DNA from: Trichobilharzia szidati
Taxonomy: Eukaryota; Platyhelminthes; Trematoda; Strigeidida; Schistosomatidae
NCBI GenBank assembly: GCA_944472155.2
Contig: OX235274.1
Location: forward strand, 32,424,052-32,488,051
Length of the DNA stretch: 64,000 nucleotides
Direction: 5' to 3'
Shown here: positions 47,160 to 56,844 of the stretch, piece after piece
Numbering within the stretch: the stretch's first letter is position 1
How the letters are laid out: every line of letters starts with the position of its first letter
Translations under genes and position numbers: made by a program
Notes under the pieces: model-generated
Databases searched by the model: none
Told to the model about the DNA's origin: nothing
What the model saw: only the letters and a program-made list of their open reading frames with translations

Positions 47160-47490
47160 AACATGGTTATTTCTATGATAGTAGAAATGGTTGAATAGGT
47201 TTCTTTTGTATGCATAGCTCCGGTTTCTCCAAATGAATAACCAAGGCTTCAGCAATTCAGAGGCGAGGAAAGTGTTTTGCCTTTGGTAAGCTGTTCTTGG
47301 CTTTGTACATTATTTTAAAGAGGTGTTTGTTGAGGTGGAATGACTGGTGTTGACAAGGTGCTGGGTTACTACACTCTTTATAGGGTCACTGCTACCTTTC
47401 TGTAGCCATGAGAGATAGTGTTCTTGAACCCTTTTAGATAGGATACGCGTCGAACGACAAATGTACCTGGCTGGCTTCACAGTAACAGGT
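47160..47490 (-). pseudogene. PLE endonuclease tail fragment, - strand
   Basis: The - strand carries decayed sequence matching the same C-terminal region as 38768-39120, with stops. Confidence 0.5.
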
Positions 47491-47769
47491 GAAGTGATAT
47501 ATGCATACCTTTATATATACTTAAACATATATATATCGCTTTTTCATTCTGTGGGTTTTCATTGAGCGGTGTGTAATCAACCGACTGAATATTAGTGTCA
47601 TAATAGTAGTCAGAGTAGAAAGTTATAAAAATTTTTCAACAGTAATTACTAATAAATTTTCTGAAGACTTCCTAAGATACCTAAATGTGTATACGCGCAT
47701 TGAAAAGCTCATTACTGGGTCCGCTGCTTGTCAAAACTCCAAAACACATAACTAAAGATAGCGATTGAC

Positions 47770-48200
47770 AGTTTTGGGTTTCACAAAAGATACATGGCTT
47801 ATACTCTCATAATCTCCAATAATAAAGAGAGTTCGGGAGACATCCTGAATTTTTTCGCCAGCTACCACTCTGAAATCCAGTTCACATTAGAGAAGGACGC
47901 CGACTCAAAAGTATCTTTTCTGTACGTTCAACTAACAAAACGTGAAGAACAAGATGAGACACTAAACAGATCCATCCATAGAAAGCCGACATGGAACAGA
48001 CAACTCCCTAACTTTCAAAACTGAGAGCCTGTATATACAGAACAAAGCCTGATGCGTTCATTGAGCCACAGAATCCGCAACATTTGCAGTCCTGACACTG
48101 AACACTCGGAAAAGAATTTTGCCTGGAAATAGCTACCTCAAACGTTTCATCACAAAACCAATGAAGCCTAAACCAGTTAAAAACCGCCCACACTTTTCCC
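47770..48200 (+). pseudogene. PLE RT fragment, + strand
   Basis: 47794-48024 encodes FTLEKDADSKVSFLYVQLTK and SIHRKPTWNRQL, the C-terminal RT block (FLDV.., RKPT..). Decayed sequence follows. Confidence 0.6.
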
Positions 48201-48561
48201 TTCTAAAAGACTTCCGGAATCACAACCGGTTGTGTGAAAAAATTAGCTGCAGTTTACACTTCCCAATTTGTATTATTAAACAGAAACAACCGCAGAAGGT
48301 TTCAGCCTACCAAGCGACAGTCTGATTTCTTTGATATCAGTGAGCAAAATGAAACAGTGTAACGCATCAGAAATTTGAGCGAGACCACAATACTAAACAC
48401 CATGAACAGTTTTCAAATTTATATCTCATAAGTAACACACTAAACACCTTTAAAATTTACAAGTATGGTTAAAAATATAGTTATAAAAAAAATAAATGTA
48501 CACTTCTTCTGGAATGTAAAAAAAAATAAAGAAATATTACTGACTAATAAATAGTAGTGTA

Positions 48562-48798
48562 CTAATGATATCTTCGATAGTAATTTTCTGCAAAGCTTGC
48601 ACACGGTTGGTGAAGGCATAGAGACAGTAAGTTTCGACATGCTGTATTACAAATTTCTTTAGCACCAACCGCCCTTTTGCATCGACTGTCGCATGCGAGA
48701 CTACGCATTAAACATTGAGTTTTACAATCACCTCTCACTAGAATCCTTTTACTCATCACTAAGTTGACGGAGAAGAGTAGGAAAAGAATTGCTTGAAG
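48562..48798 (-). CDS. Candidate exon: small secreted cysteine-rich peptide
   Basis: The - strand has an open exon of 79 codons ending in TAG. At its 5' side 'ctgtttattcattgacag' looks like a pyrimidine-rich 3' splice site, and an in-frame TGA directly precedes it, so it is best read as a last exon. It starts with a hydrophobic, signal-peptide-like run (LQAILFLLFSVNLV), then KR. Eight cysteines follow in the pattern C-x3-C-x6-C-x3-C-x9-C-x3-C-x6-C-x4-C. That is two tandem C-x3-C / C-x3-C units, as in disulfide-stapled helical hairpins. I do not recognise the family. A start at the internal ATG (MSKRILVRGDC) would give 64 residues without signal. Upstream exons were not identified. The regular spacing makes chance unlikely. 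Confidence 0.5.
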   Translation of the reverse strand, partial: LQAILFLLFSVNLVMSKRILVRGDCKTQCLMRSLACDSRCKRAVGAKEICNTACRNLLSLCLHQPCASFAENYYRRYH

Positions 48799-48994
48799 CT
48801 GTCAATGAATAAACAGAAATACCACAGAGGTGTATTAGGTTAGAAAAAGGGTTGAACTTGGAAATAAAAGGCATGTTGCTTAATATTTAAGTCAGGTTTA
48901 TTTGTAAATAAATTTAGGTAAAAATCCATGATCTAATCCTTACAAACCAACTATAGAAAATTAATCTGATGCTCGCTAGTGACTTGCTATAGGA

Positions 48995-49330
48995 CAAAGT
49001 TTCCTGGAGTTCTGGTGAGAAGTCGTGACCAGTGAGGTCCATCCAGATGTCAAGTGTGAGGACGGATGTCCCACCAATGACATTGGTTGGGGTCGGGCTA
49101 AATCACGAATTGGTGGGAGTTAGAATTCATGAAATGGTCATTGAATCGGGTCCCAGTGAATGAATGGTATATGACCTTGCTTGCTTGTAACCGGAAGGTC
49201 CTGGGTTCAAACCCTGGCAGTGGGTGCGTACTGCCAATGATTCCCAAACAAGTGAGATGAAACAGCTGTCCAGTACTCCCTGGTTTTCAATGGTTCTCTA
49301 ACTGATATCAATCCATGATCAACTCTTAAA
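48995..49330 (+). mobile_element. SINE-C, long form, + strand
   Basis: A 5' extension ('tttcctggagttctggtgag'), tRNA-like head ('aaggtcctgggttcaaaccc'), altered hammerhead-like region, then 'ctgtccagtactccctgg' and tail. The full-length architecture of this family is best seen here. Confidence 0.75.
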
Positions 49331-49664
49331 AATAACTGAAAAGTGGATATAGTTCCCTCAAAAAAGAATTTTCTGCCCAAAATACTCAAATCAGATTTTG
49401 TTTTTGGGTAATTGGTGGTACAAAGGTGTCTCAGACGACTCACCACATCATCATATTAGTTCTACAATCTGGCAACTTTTTAAGGCTACAAATATTCTAT
49501 TTGTTTTTTCAGTAATAAAACTCTGTGAGCTTCGATTTTCCTACAAGAGGAACATCCCCGATTGAGAAGTTCAGGAGAATTTCTGATTGATCAGCCAACA
49601 TCGTTCGTTCGTCTTTCTCAAACTCTAGATTATTAGGAAGTAATCTGTAGAGCAAGCAAATCAA

Positions 49665-50190
49665 TAGTTACAGGATTTCATCATGAACTGATATTGGTTA
49701 GAGAACCGTTGGAAAACCACCTGGGAGTACTGGACAGCTGTTTCGTCCTAGTTTGGGACTCTTCAAGAGTGTGCACCCACCGGGGTTCGAACCCAGGACC
49801 TTCTGGTTACAGGGCGAGCTCGTAGACCATTAAGCCACTGGAACCCGATCCAATGGCCAGTGCATGAATTCTAACTTCTGCCAATTCACGACATAGCGCG
49901 ATCACTAGCCAATGTCTTCGGCGAGTATTTGTCCTCACACCCGACCTGCTGCACCCTACTGGTCATGACTTCTCACTAAAACCCAGTGGTTTAATGGTCT
50001 ACGAGCTCGCCCTGTAACCAGAAGGTCCTGGGTTCGAACCCTGGTGGGTGCGTACTGATGAAGAGTCCCAAACCAGGACGAAACGGCTATCCAAGACTCC
50101 TAGGTTTTCCAATGGTTCTCTAACCATTGTCAGCTCATGATGAAATCCTGTAAACAATCAAATCCCTACAAACCAACACTTGGAAATCAA
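49665..50190. mobile_element. Inverted pair of SINE-C copies
   Basis: A - strand long copy (49665-49980) and a + strand copy (49981-50190) abut head to head. The + copy has 'gtttaatggtctacgagc', 'gggttcgaaccctgg', 'gtactgatgaagagtcccaa' and 'aggacgaaacggctatcc'. The arms are complementary over most of about 200 bp, so a transcript of both would fold into a long hairpin. Confidence 0.82.
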
Positions 50191-50364
50191 TAAATCACTG
50201 TGTAAGGTATTACGAATACCATATCATTTTGAAAGATCTCATCAGGCTTTTCTAGAAGTTGGTAAGCCAGCCATCTAACATGAACTTTTATTACAACTAC
50301 TACAACTATCAGGTTAATATACAAAACGTTGTGCTACCATAGTGATTATTATTTTGAAGCTTTT

Positions 50365-50515
50365 TATTGCATACTGGAGAAGAGTTCCAAACTAGAACAA
50401 AGCAACCATTCAGTTACCCTTGGGGATTTTCAATGGTTCACTAACACTGACATCAATCTGTGATCAAACTTCAAAGCAGTCAAATCCCGAAAAAATCAAT
50501 TCTTGAAAATTAATG
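50365..50515 (+). mobile_element. SINE-C fragment, + strand
   Basis: 'gcatactggagaagagttcc' and 'actagaacaaagcaacc' followed by the family 3' body. The head is missing. Confidence 0.6.
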
Positions 50516-51029
50516 TGTTTTGTGGATGATTTAGAGTATACAGATGGAATGAAATTGAATTCAATGAATCCCACAGTGTTTGTTTCTTCTTGGTTTGCAA
50601 AATGTCTTAATATATGAAGGGATATAAACTAGAAAAATTACTGCAAATGAGGAGTAACTAAATAGTCAGCAGCTTAGAGGTCTGGCTCGCACATCACTAA
50701 CATTACGATTCCATGCACCAATAGGAGAGTGAGTATGGCCCAATCAAATTCTGCAGTAAGCATATAATAATTCGTTTTTCGTTGTTAGATAAAACTGTTA
50801 GTTGTTGAATTGCTTTTGAGCATGTGGAACATTAAATACTTGCCTTCTAAGATGGTGTTAATTTGTAGCTTCACATTGTATGAGAGGTCGGCGTAACTGT
50901 ACACTTATGGAATAAGAACAAGTCGACTTACTAATCTACGATTTCATATGGTGTATTCCATTTTGAAAATTACTTTGAATTCAATAAATTCCACACACAC
51001 ACACACACTGCACAGATAAATTTAATTGT

Positions 51030-52056
51030 GAATATTAAGTATGAACCGATCTGCAATAACAAAATTCATCTTGGGCACTCTGGTAGAGTATACTGTAGTA
51101 TTTACTGATGATGTATCACCAATGATATTCCTAATTGTGGTGGACTGGATTATGCGTCAGACAGTGGGAAACGAGAAGACAGGGATATCCTGGACCGATG
51201 TGAAGAACCTAGAAGACCTGGATTTTGCGGATGATTTATATTTGATGTCACACAAAATCGAAGACTTACTAGCGAAAACCGACCGACAAACTGGTCGAAG
51301 AAGCAGCCAGAGAAGACAGGACTCCAGGTGAACATAGACAAGACGGAGGTTATGAAAATTACCAACCAACAACAACAACAACAGCAGCAGGAAAATCAAG
51401 CGCCAATCACCATCAACGGGAGGGATTTGAAAGAGGTTGCTTCATTCACTTATCTAGGGAGCATTGTCTCAACTACAGAAGGAACGGACGAGGATGTCAA
51501 ATCGAGAATCGGGAAGGCGAGAAACACATTCATCAACCTGAAACCAATCTGGAAATCTTCGTCACTCACCATCAACAACAAAATTCGGATTTTCAATACA
51601 AACGTCAAGTCAGTTTTGCTTTACGGATCAGAAACTTGGTGGGTCACCAAGAATATTTTCAACAGGTTGCAGACCTTCATCAACAACTGTTTTCACTGGC
51701 TCTACACTGAAGATCAGATGGCCGGAAAGAATCACAAACAAGAAGCTATGGGAACAAACAAGACAGGAACCAATCGCCCAACAAATATGCAGGAGAAAGA
51801 AGTGGAGATGGATTGGACACTCGCTGAGGAGGCCGCTCGTTGACATCGCGCGTCAGGCCCTCGAGTGGAACCCGAAGGGGAAGTGGCGAGTGGGACGTCC
51901 AAGGGTGACATGGAGGAGATCGTGTGATGAAGAACTGAAACAGTATCGATTAACATGGATGCAAGTGAAAAGTACAGCACAAGACAGAAGCAATTGGAGG
52001 CGTGCAGTTGAAGCCCTATGTTCCATTAGGAACCCAAGGGAACAATAATAATAATC
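51030..52056 (+). mobile_element. RTE LINE fragment with RT palm, + strand
   Basis: Starts in the RT domain (TDDVSPMIFLIVVDWIMRQT), passes DLDFADDLYLMSHKIEDL with the FADD catalytic box, then a (CAA)n glutamine tract (51368-51390), KSVLLYGSETWWVTKNI and the C-terminal region. The 3' end is 'tgttccattaggaacccaag' and (AAT)n. One or two frameshifts are present. It is the longest copy of this subfamily here. Confidence 0.88.
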
Positions 52057-52434
52057 GAGCACAAATTATTGCCACTCATAATCGTATCAAGGCACTCACT
52101 CACACAACTTTCTTGCTTCACTTAAATACAACACTGTGTGATTTTATCAAAAATATATTTCTATCCTTAAAAAAATCCAGCGTTTGAACAGAGAGAATGA
52201 ATAAATATTGACTCAAAATAATGCGCATCCATTGAATTCCCCGGATTCAGCTCACCTGCGTACAACCTACTAGTCTACGAAATACAATACATCCATGCTC
52301 CTCTGCACCAATGCTTATTCTTTCTCTGTTCAAATGTGTAACGTAGAACTGCTATGTGTGAAATTAAACATTTATTTGACTCCAAGTACCATGCGTTATG
52401 AATCAAAACGTAATTTTTGAAGATGAGATAAATT

Positions 52435-53015
52435 TGACCAATGGATGAGGATGTCCAGATCAGAATCGGAAAGTCAAGACAGACATTCACCACTCTGATA
52501 AAATCAGTTTGGAAATCTCCCAAACTCAGTCATCATCACTATAAATAACAATATTTGGATTTTCTGCACCAATGTTCAGCCAGTCACTTCCTCTATGAGA
52601 ATTCGAAGCTTAGTACCCACACCATCAAATGCATTTCATAAAGGCTACTGCAGACGTTTAACAACAGCTACCCACTTCACCGTCTCCATACTGAAGATCA
52701 AATGGCCAGTCAGAAAGAATCAGCAACAAGAAACTCCAGGGACGAACCAATTGAATAACCTAGTGCTCACCAAATATGTGGAAGAAAAAGGAGATGGAAT
52801 GTTTACATGCTGAGGAGACCATCTAATGACATCACACACTCTTGAGAAAAGCTCGAAATGGGAGACAACGGTAGCATGGAGGAGATCACATGAGGCGAAG
52901 AAAACGAAAGACTATGAGTAGCCATGGAACCTCAGCTAAAGAGGACCGTAGAGAATAGGAAAAATTATGGATGTTCCGTTGAAGCCATATGTTCCACTTG
53001 GAACCCAAGGGAACA
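52435..53015 (+). mobile_element. RTE LINE fragment, + strand
   Basis: Post-RT sequence from 'atgaggatgtccagatcaga' to 'atgttccacttggaacccaa', strongly decayed, then (at)n at 53035. Confidence 0.75.
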
Positions 53016-53149
53016 ATAACATTACCAATCTACTGTATATATATATATATAACACTTTTAAGAAGATTTCTAATTTCTTATAATATAAAACGATTGCATA
53101 TTATGGCCTCCCTCATTCAGTAATTATCAAGTAACTTATTCGAATAAAC

Positions 53150-53340
53150 ATCTGCAGGCTAAAAGACCCGGTGGACCCAATTAAACAAAATAATATAATT
53201 TACAAAATACCCTGCAGTGACTGTGAGGTCAACTATATAGGTCAAACTAGTAGGTCGGCGGTAGTCACATTGTCGGAACATAAGAATTTGGCTAAGGTAA
53301 GAATGGTTAACCCCGAAAAGATAAGTAATTTAGAATAAAA
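53150..53340 (+). pseudogene. PLE GIY-YIG fragment, + strand
   Basis: Encodes NNIIYKIPCSDCEVNYIGQT, the N-terminal signature of the PLE endonuclease, then a stop. Nothing of the RT is attached. Confidence 0.7.
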
Positions 53341-54150
53341 GCTCAGCAATGGAGCCACATACATTAACACACAACCACTTAATAGGGTGGGAGAGGGTTA
53401 AGACTATAAGAAGTAATCTATGTAGGTGGAGAGAGAGATTGATTACTGCATGCCTCGTTCATTGAGTCTACACCCAACACAACACATGCAACAGAAATGA
53501 ATCAATGCAAATACCAGAAATATGGAAGATATTATTACCGCCAGTCAAATCAGAAGAGGATAATAAGTGATCTAAAGATTCTATTTCAATTCAGCCACAT
53601 CACAACATGCTGACAAGTTACTTATTTGGATTACAAAAACACTTATCTTATTTCCCATCTGATTGTAATTGATCAATAGTACTCGTATTATTATTTCTGA
53701 ATGTACATTATCCTATATTGATTTTTACTCAAATATCTGGTCAATTTCACACGTATGTATAAATGAAGGAAAAAGCTGTGTGAGTAGCTTGATATGAGTA
53801 TAAGTGGCAATAGTTTGTGGTCGAACCGTGGTCATCAGTTAATATTACTGTGTAACACTGTGTGATTTATCAAAATAAAATCTTATCTATAATGGAATCA
53901 TTAATCAAACATAAAAAACTTGCAAAAGTACTTGATGAACAATAGTCAACGCAATGTTTAATTACAAGCTGACATCAAAAAGAGAGATCAATGAAAACCA
54001 ACCGGGAGCACTGTTACATAGCTGTTTCAACTCTACTCCGGGATTCTTCATCGGTGTACATCCACAACCCCACCACCAGAGATCGAATCCCTGACCTACA
54101 AGGGGATTACGAGACTAATTGTGTGCTCAATAACAAAATAAATAACTAGT
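53340..54150. other. PLE terminus trace and SINE-C remnant
   Basis: 53835-53880 has the PLE terminal 'actgtgtgatttatcaaaat'. 53965-54150 holds a decayed - strand SINE-C ('cgggattcttcatcggtg', 'gagatcgaatccctg'). The rest is unassigned. Confidence 0.45.
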
Positions 54151-54998
54151 ACGCTAATTAATTCATAACAATTTAGGTAATATGCTAAGCTAAGCGTTTA
54201 CGTCACTGTGCATCTCTCTGTGACAGTGAGTGCTTCTACTTAAAAATAATATTTTATACCAACATGTTTTTGAAAAATAAATTATGAATAAACAACACAA
54301 TTGAAATTGTTCTAACATACCTTCATTTCTGTTAACATGAAACGTGAAATTATGAAATCAAGTTTTTTACACACGCTTAAATTTATACCATCAAGTAAGT
54401 GAAAGTAAGGAGGAAATAGTTAACGCGATAATTAATTGGTGCATATGTGCATATGTGCAAAATGTGAGCGTCCACTTGGTAATAGCGTCCTTGCTCACAT
54501 ACACAGATAAATAGATAGATAGGTAAGGAGTAATATTACGTCAGCATGTGATTCAGTCGAAAATAACGGAAGTTAGCATGGCTATTTCGGCAAGTGAATG
54601 GATGGATGGATGGATGTAGACACGTGAAAGACGTAAAAGTTATGCATATATGTATATCTCGTTTTTTGCAGTTATAACTAACAGTCAACACTTTTTATTT
54701 CAACAATTCCTGTAATCCTTACACATGTGTCTTCAATGTACTTGTCTAAGTATTACCGTGTCCAATTTATTATCACTGTTATTATTATTATTATTATCGT
54801 AATTGGAGCAATTAAAGTTTTCAGTGTCAATAAATCTTCCATTTCAAGTAACGTGAGTATTTTAATTACCCAAAGTGTATAAATATTTTTTTTGAAGGTA
54901 GGATGTGAATTAACTTAGTATTTCGGAAACTCAAGTACATCAGGTTGAGAAAAAACATCAACAACAACAACAAACCAAACAGACTTAAGTTTATTTTT
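54150..54998. repeat. Unassigned AT-rich DNA with microsatellites
   Basis: Short tandem tracts: (atag)n near 54505, (ggat)n at 54598-54616, (att)n at 54775-54797, (aac)n at 54957-54972. No gene seen. Confidence 0.6.
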
Positions 54999-55091
54999 CA
55001 TTATAAATTATTTAAATTAATCCCAGCGAGTTAAGAAAATCTTGTTTTGATTTTCTTAACACGCTGGGATTAATTTAAATAATTTATAATG
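54999..55091. repeat. 43-bp inverted repeat hairpin with 7-nt loop
   Basis: Arms 54999-55041 and 55049-55091 are complementary over 43 bp with a single mismatch. The loop is 'ttgtttt'. The arms contain 'ttaatcccagcg' and 'cgctgggattaa'. It lies about 100 bp upstream of the CR1-like LINE and has no coding content. Confidence 0.9.
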
Positions 55092-55199
55092 AATCAGTCT
55101 GACTCGCCGCTCAAATTATTCCTGGAAGTTCGTAACACCTATGGCCTGGAAACCTATAATATTAAGTTTATTTTGTTGTGAAATATTTTAGCCTCATCA

Positions 55200-55430
55200 G
55201 GTTTAAAATTTAGGCCAATCACTATCATGTCTCTATTTTTGAAAACTATGGAAAAACTTGTCTTGTATGTTCTTAAACCTTCTTTGAAATATTTTCATGA
55301 CCCAGAAAAATATGCTTATAAATGTAGTAGAAGTACATTAGGTGCTGCTGTTGTAACCCACCACAATATTGTGTAAAGGCTTGATAAAGGTGCAAAGTTT
55401 GTCCGAGCCTCCTTTTTAGACTACACTGTT
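55200..55430 (+). mobile_element. CR1-like LINE, RT part 1
   Basis: Encodes LRPISIMSLFLKTMEKLVL and CSRSTLGAAVVTHHNI, then after a stop VRASFLDYT: reverse transcriptase blocks 1 to 3 of a CR1/jockey-type LINE. The element is 5'-truncated. Reading stops at FLDYT, where an unrelated insert begins. Confidence 0.82.
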
Positions 55431-56065
55431 GCCTCCAAAGCCTCAGGATGGTCCGGGATGGGTGCCTTGCGCTGCGGGTTGGCCACCCTTCCGCACACCT
55501 CTTGAAATGCTCCCATATGACCGGGCGTCTTACATAGCCTCTCCTGAGGAAGTCCTACTCACTGCCTTCACGTGGCGGAAATGTTTTTCACCAAAGTGAG
55601 AGGGCGAAAGTGGATGCCCGGCGCTCTTCACCGGGTTGACTGTCCATTGGATGAAAGTCTAGGGGAGATGGCTAAACCCTGATTCCAAACCTCCAACGAC
55701 TGGCGTATGAAGCTCACTGGAGCTCACCGGCACACGTATGGACAAAGGGCTTGTTGGATGTCCTGGATGTCTGGCCCCATTCAAAAAGGCGTATGAACCG
55801 AACTCCGGTCACCGGCTGCCAATGGATAGTGGACTCCCTACTCCACTCCTACTGCCTTGTAGGTCACACTTGGTTGTGTAAAGGCTAGAGCTGCACTCTC
55901 AGACAAAAGGCCGAGCGATTCTGGGGACATCACTCGTACCAAATTCCCATGAAACTTCATGAACTCTCTTCATTAGATCGCCGCGCCTGGGCAGCGATGA
56001 TTCGAGATGTTCATGAAGCCGGCGCATCCTCCCGTAGGAGATAGCCGAAGTAAAGTAAGCAAGTA
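55431..56065. mobile_element. Unidentified GC-rich insert inside the CR1-like RT
   Basis: About 635 bp that separates FLDYT from DSIPRALLL, two pieces that are contiguous in CR1-type reverse transcriptases. It is visibly richer in G and C than its surroundings ('ccttgcgctgcgggttggcc') and has no long ORF. No target-site duplication was found. It may be a 5' UTR or a non-autonomous element. Confidence 0.6.
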
Positions 56066-56844
56066 GTTCTGACTCTATTCCTAGGGCACTTTTACTGAGC
56101 TTGCTGATTTCAGCAAACACTGAGTCCTGGGTTACAAGGTGGTTTTTTTCTTATTTTTCGGGTAGAAAACAACATACTCTTTGGGTGAATGGGAAGCGCT
56201 CCCCTTCGTTGCCAACGAAAACTGTTGTGCCTCAAGGCGCTGTACTCTCTCCATTCGTTTTTTCTTTCTTTTTGCATGACCATCGATATTTTTCCAAAGC
56301 TAACTTCATTAAATATGTCGATGATCTAACCATTTCTGTCCCAGTAGTTTCTGCTTCGGATTGTTCTTATATGAATAGATTCTTGTCTGAAGTTAACAAA
56401 TGGTCTCAATTAAATGGTCTTAAACTGAATCCATCTAAATGGCATATTGTTGATTTTTGCTTCAGATATGAACAAGACTTGAGTGGACTGATTCACTTTC
56501 ATGACTCCTGTAATATGGATGGCACCGTGATAGGGAGTAAATCAAATATCTCTCATCTCGGCATCAGTTTCTCTTCGAATCTCTATTGGTTGTCTCATAT
56601 CCTGTTGATTTCTAAGGAAATTTCTAGTTTGACTTTTTAGGTAAAGAAGTTGAGACTTTCTGCCATAATTCAACCTCTTCTTGTACAGTTTATCAATTTA
56701 TATGTTCGATCCATTCTCCTTTATTGCTAGCCATTATTCTTCCCCGGACTTCTCAAGAAGGACTATGTCATATTACGTAGTACACTGAAGATTGTCAATG
56801 GGGTTAGTGGTGCGCCTTTGACTCAACTAACTGACACTATTGTC
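56066..56844 (+). mobile_element. CR1-like LINE, RT part 2
   Basis: Resumes with DSIPRALLLSLLISANTESW, then WFFSYFSGRKQHTLWVNGK, VPQGAVLSPFVFSFFLHD and KYVDDLTISV (YVDD at 56314-56325), followed by thumb sequence. A stop occurs at 56638. Decayed C-terminal sequence follows up to QLTDTIV, where an RTE element is inserted. Confidence 0.85.

Noticed and set aside
50994..51012. Regulatory role for the (CA)n tract
   Set aside because: It is a plain microsatellite in unassigned DNA just upstream of an RTE fragment.
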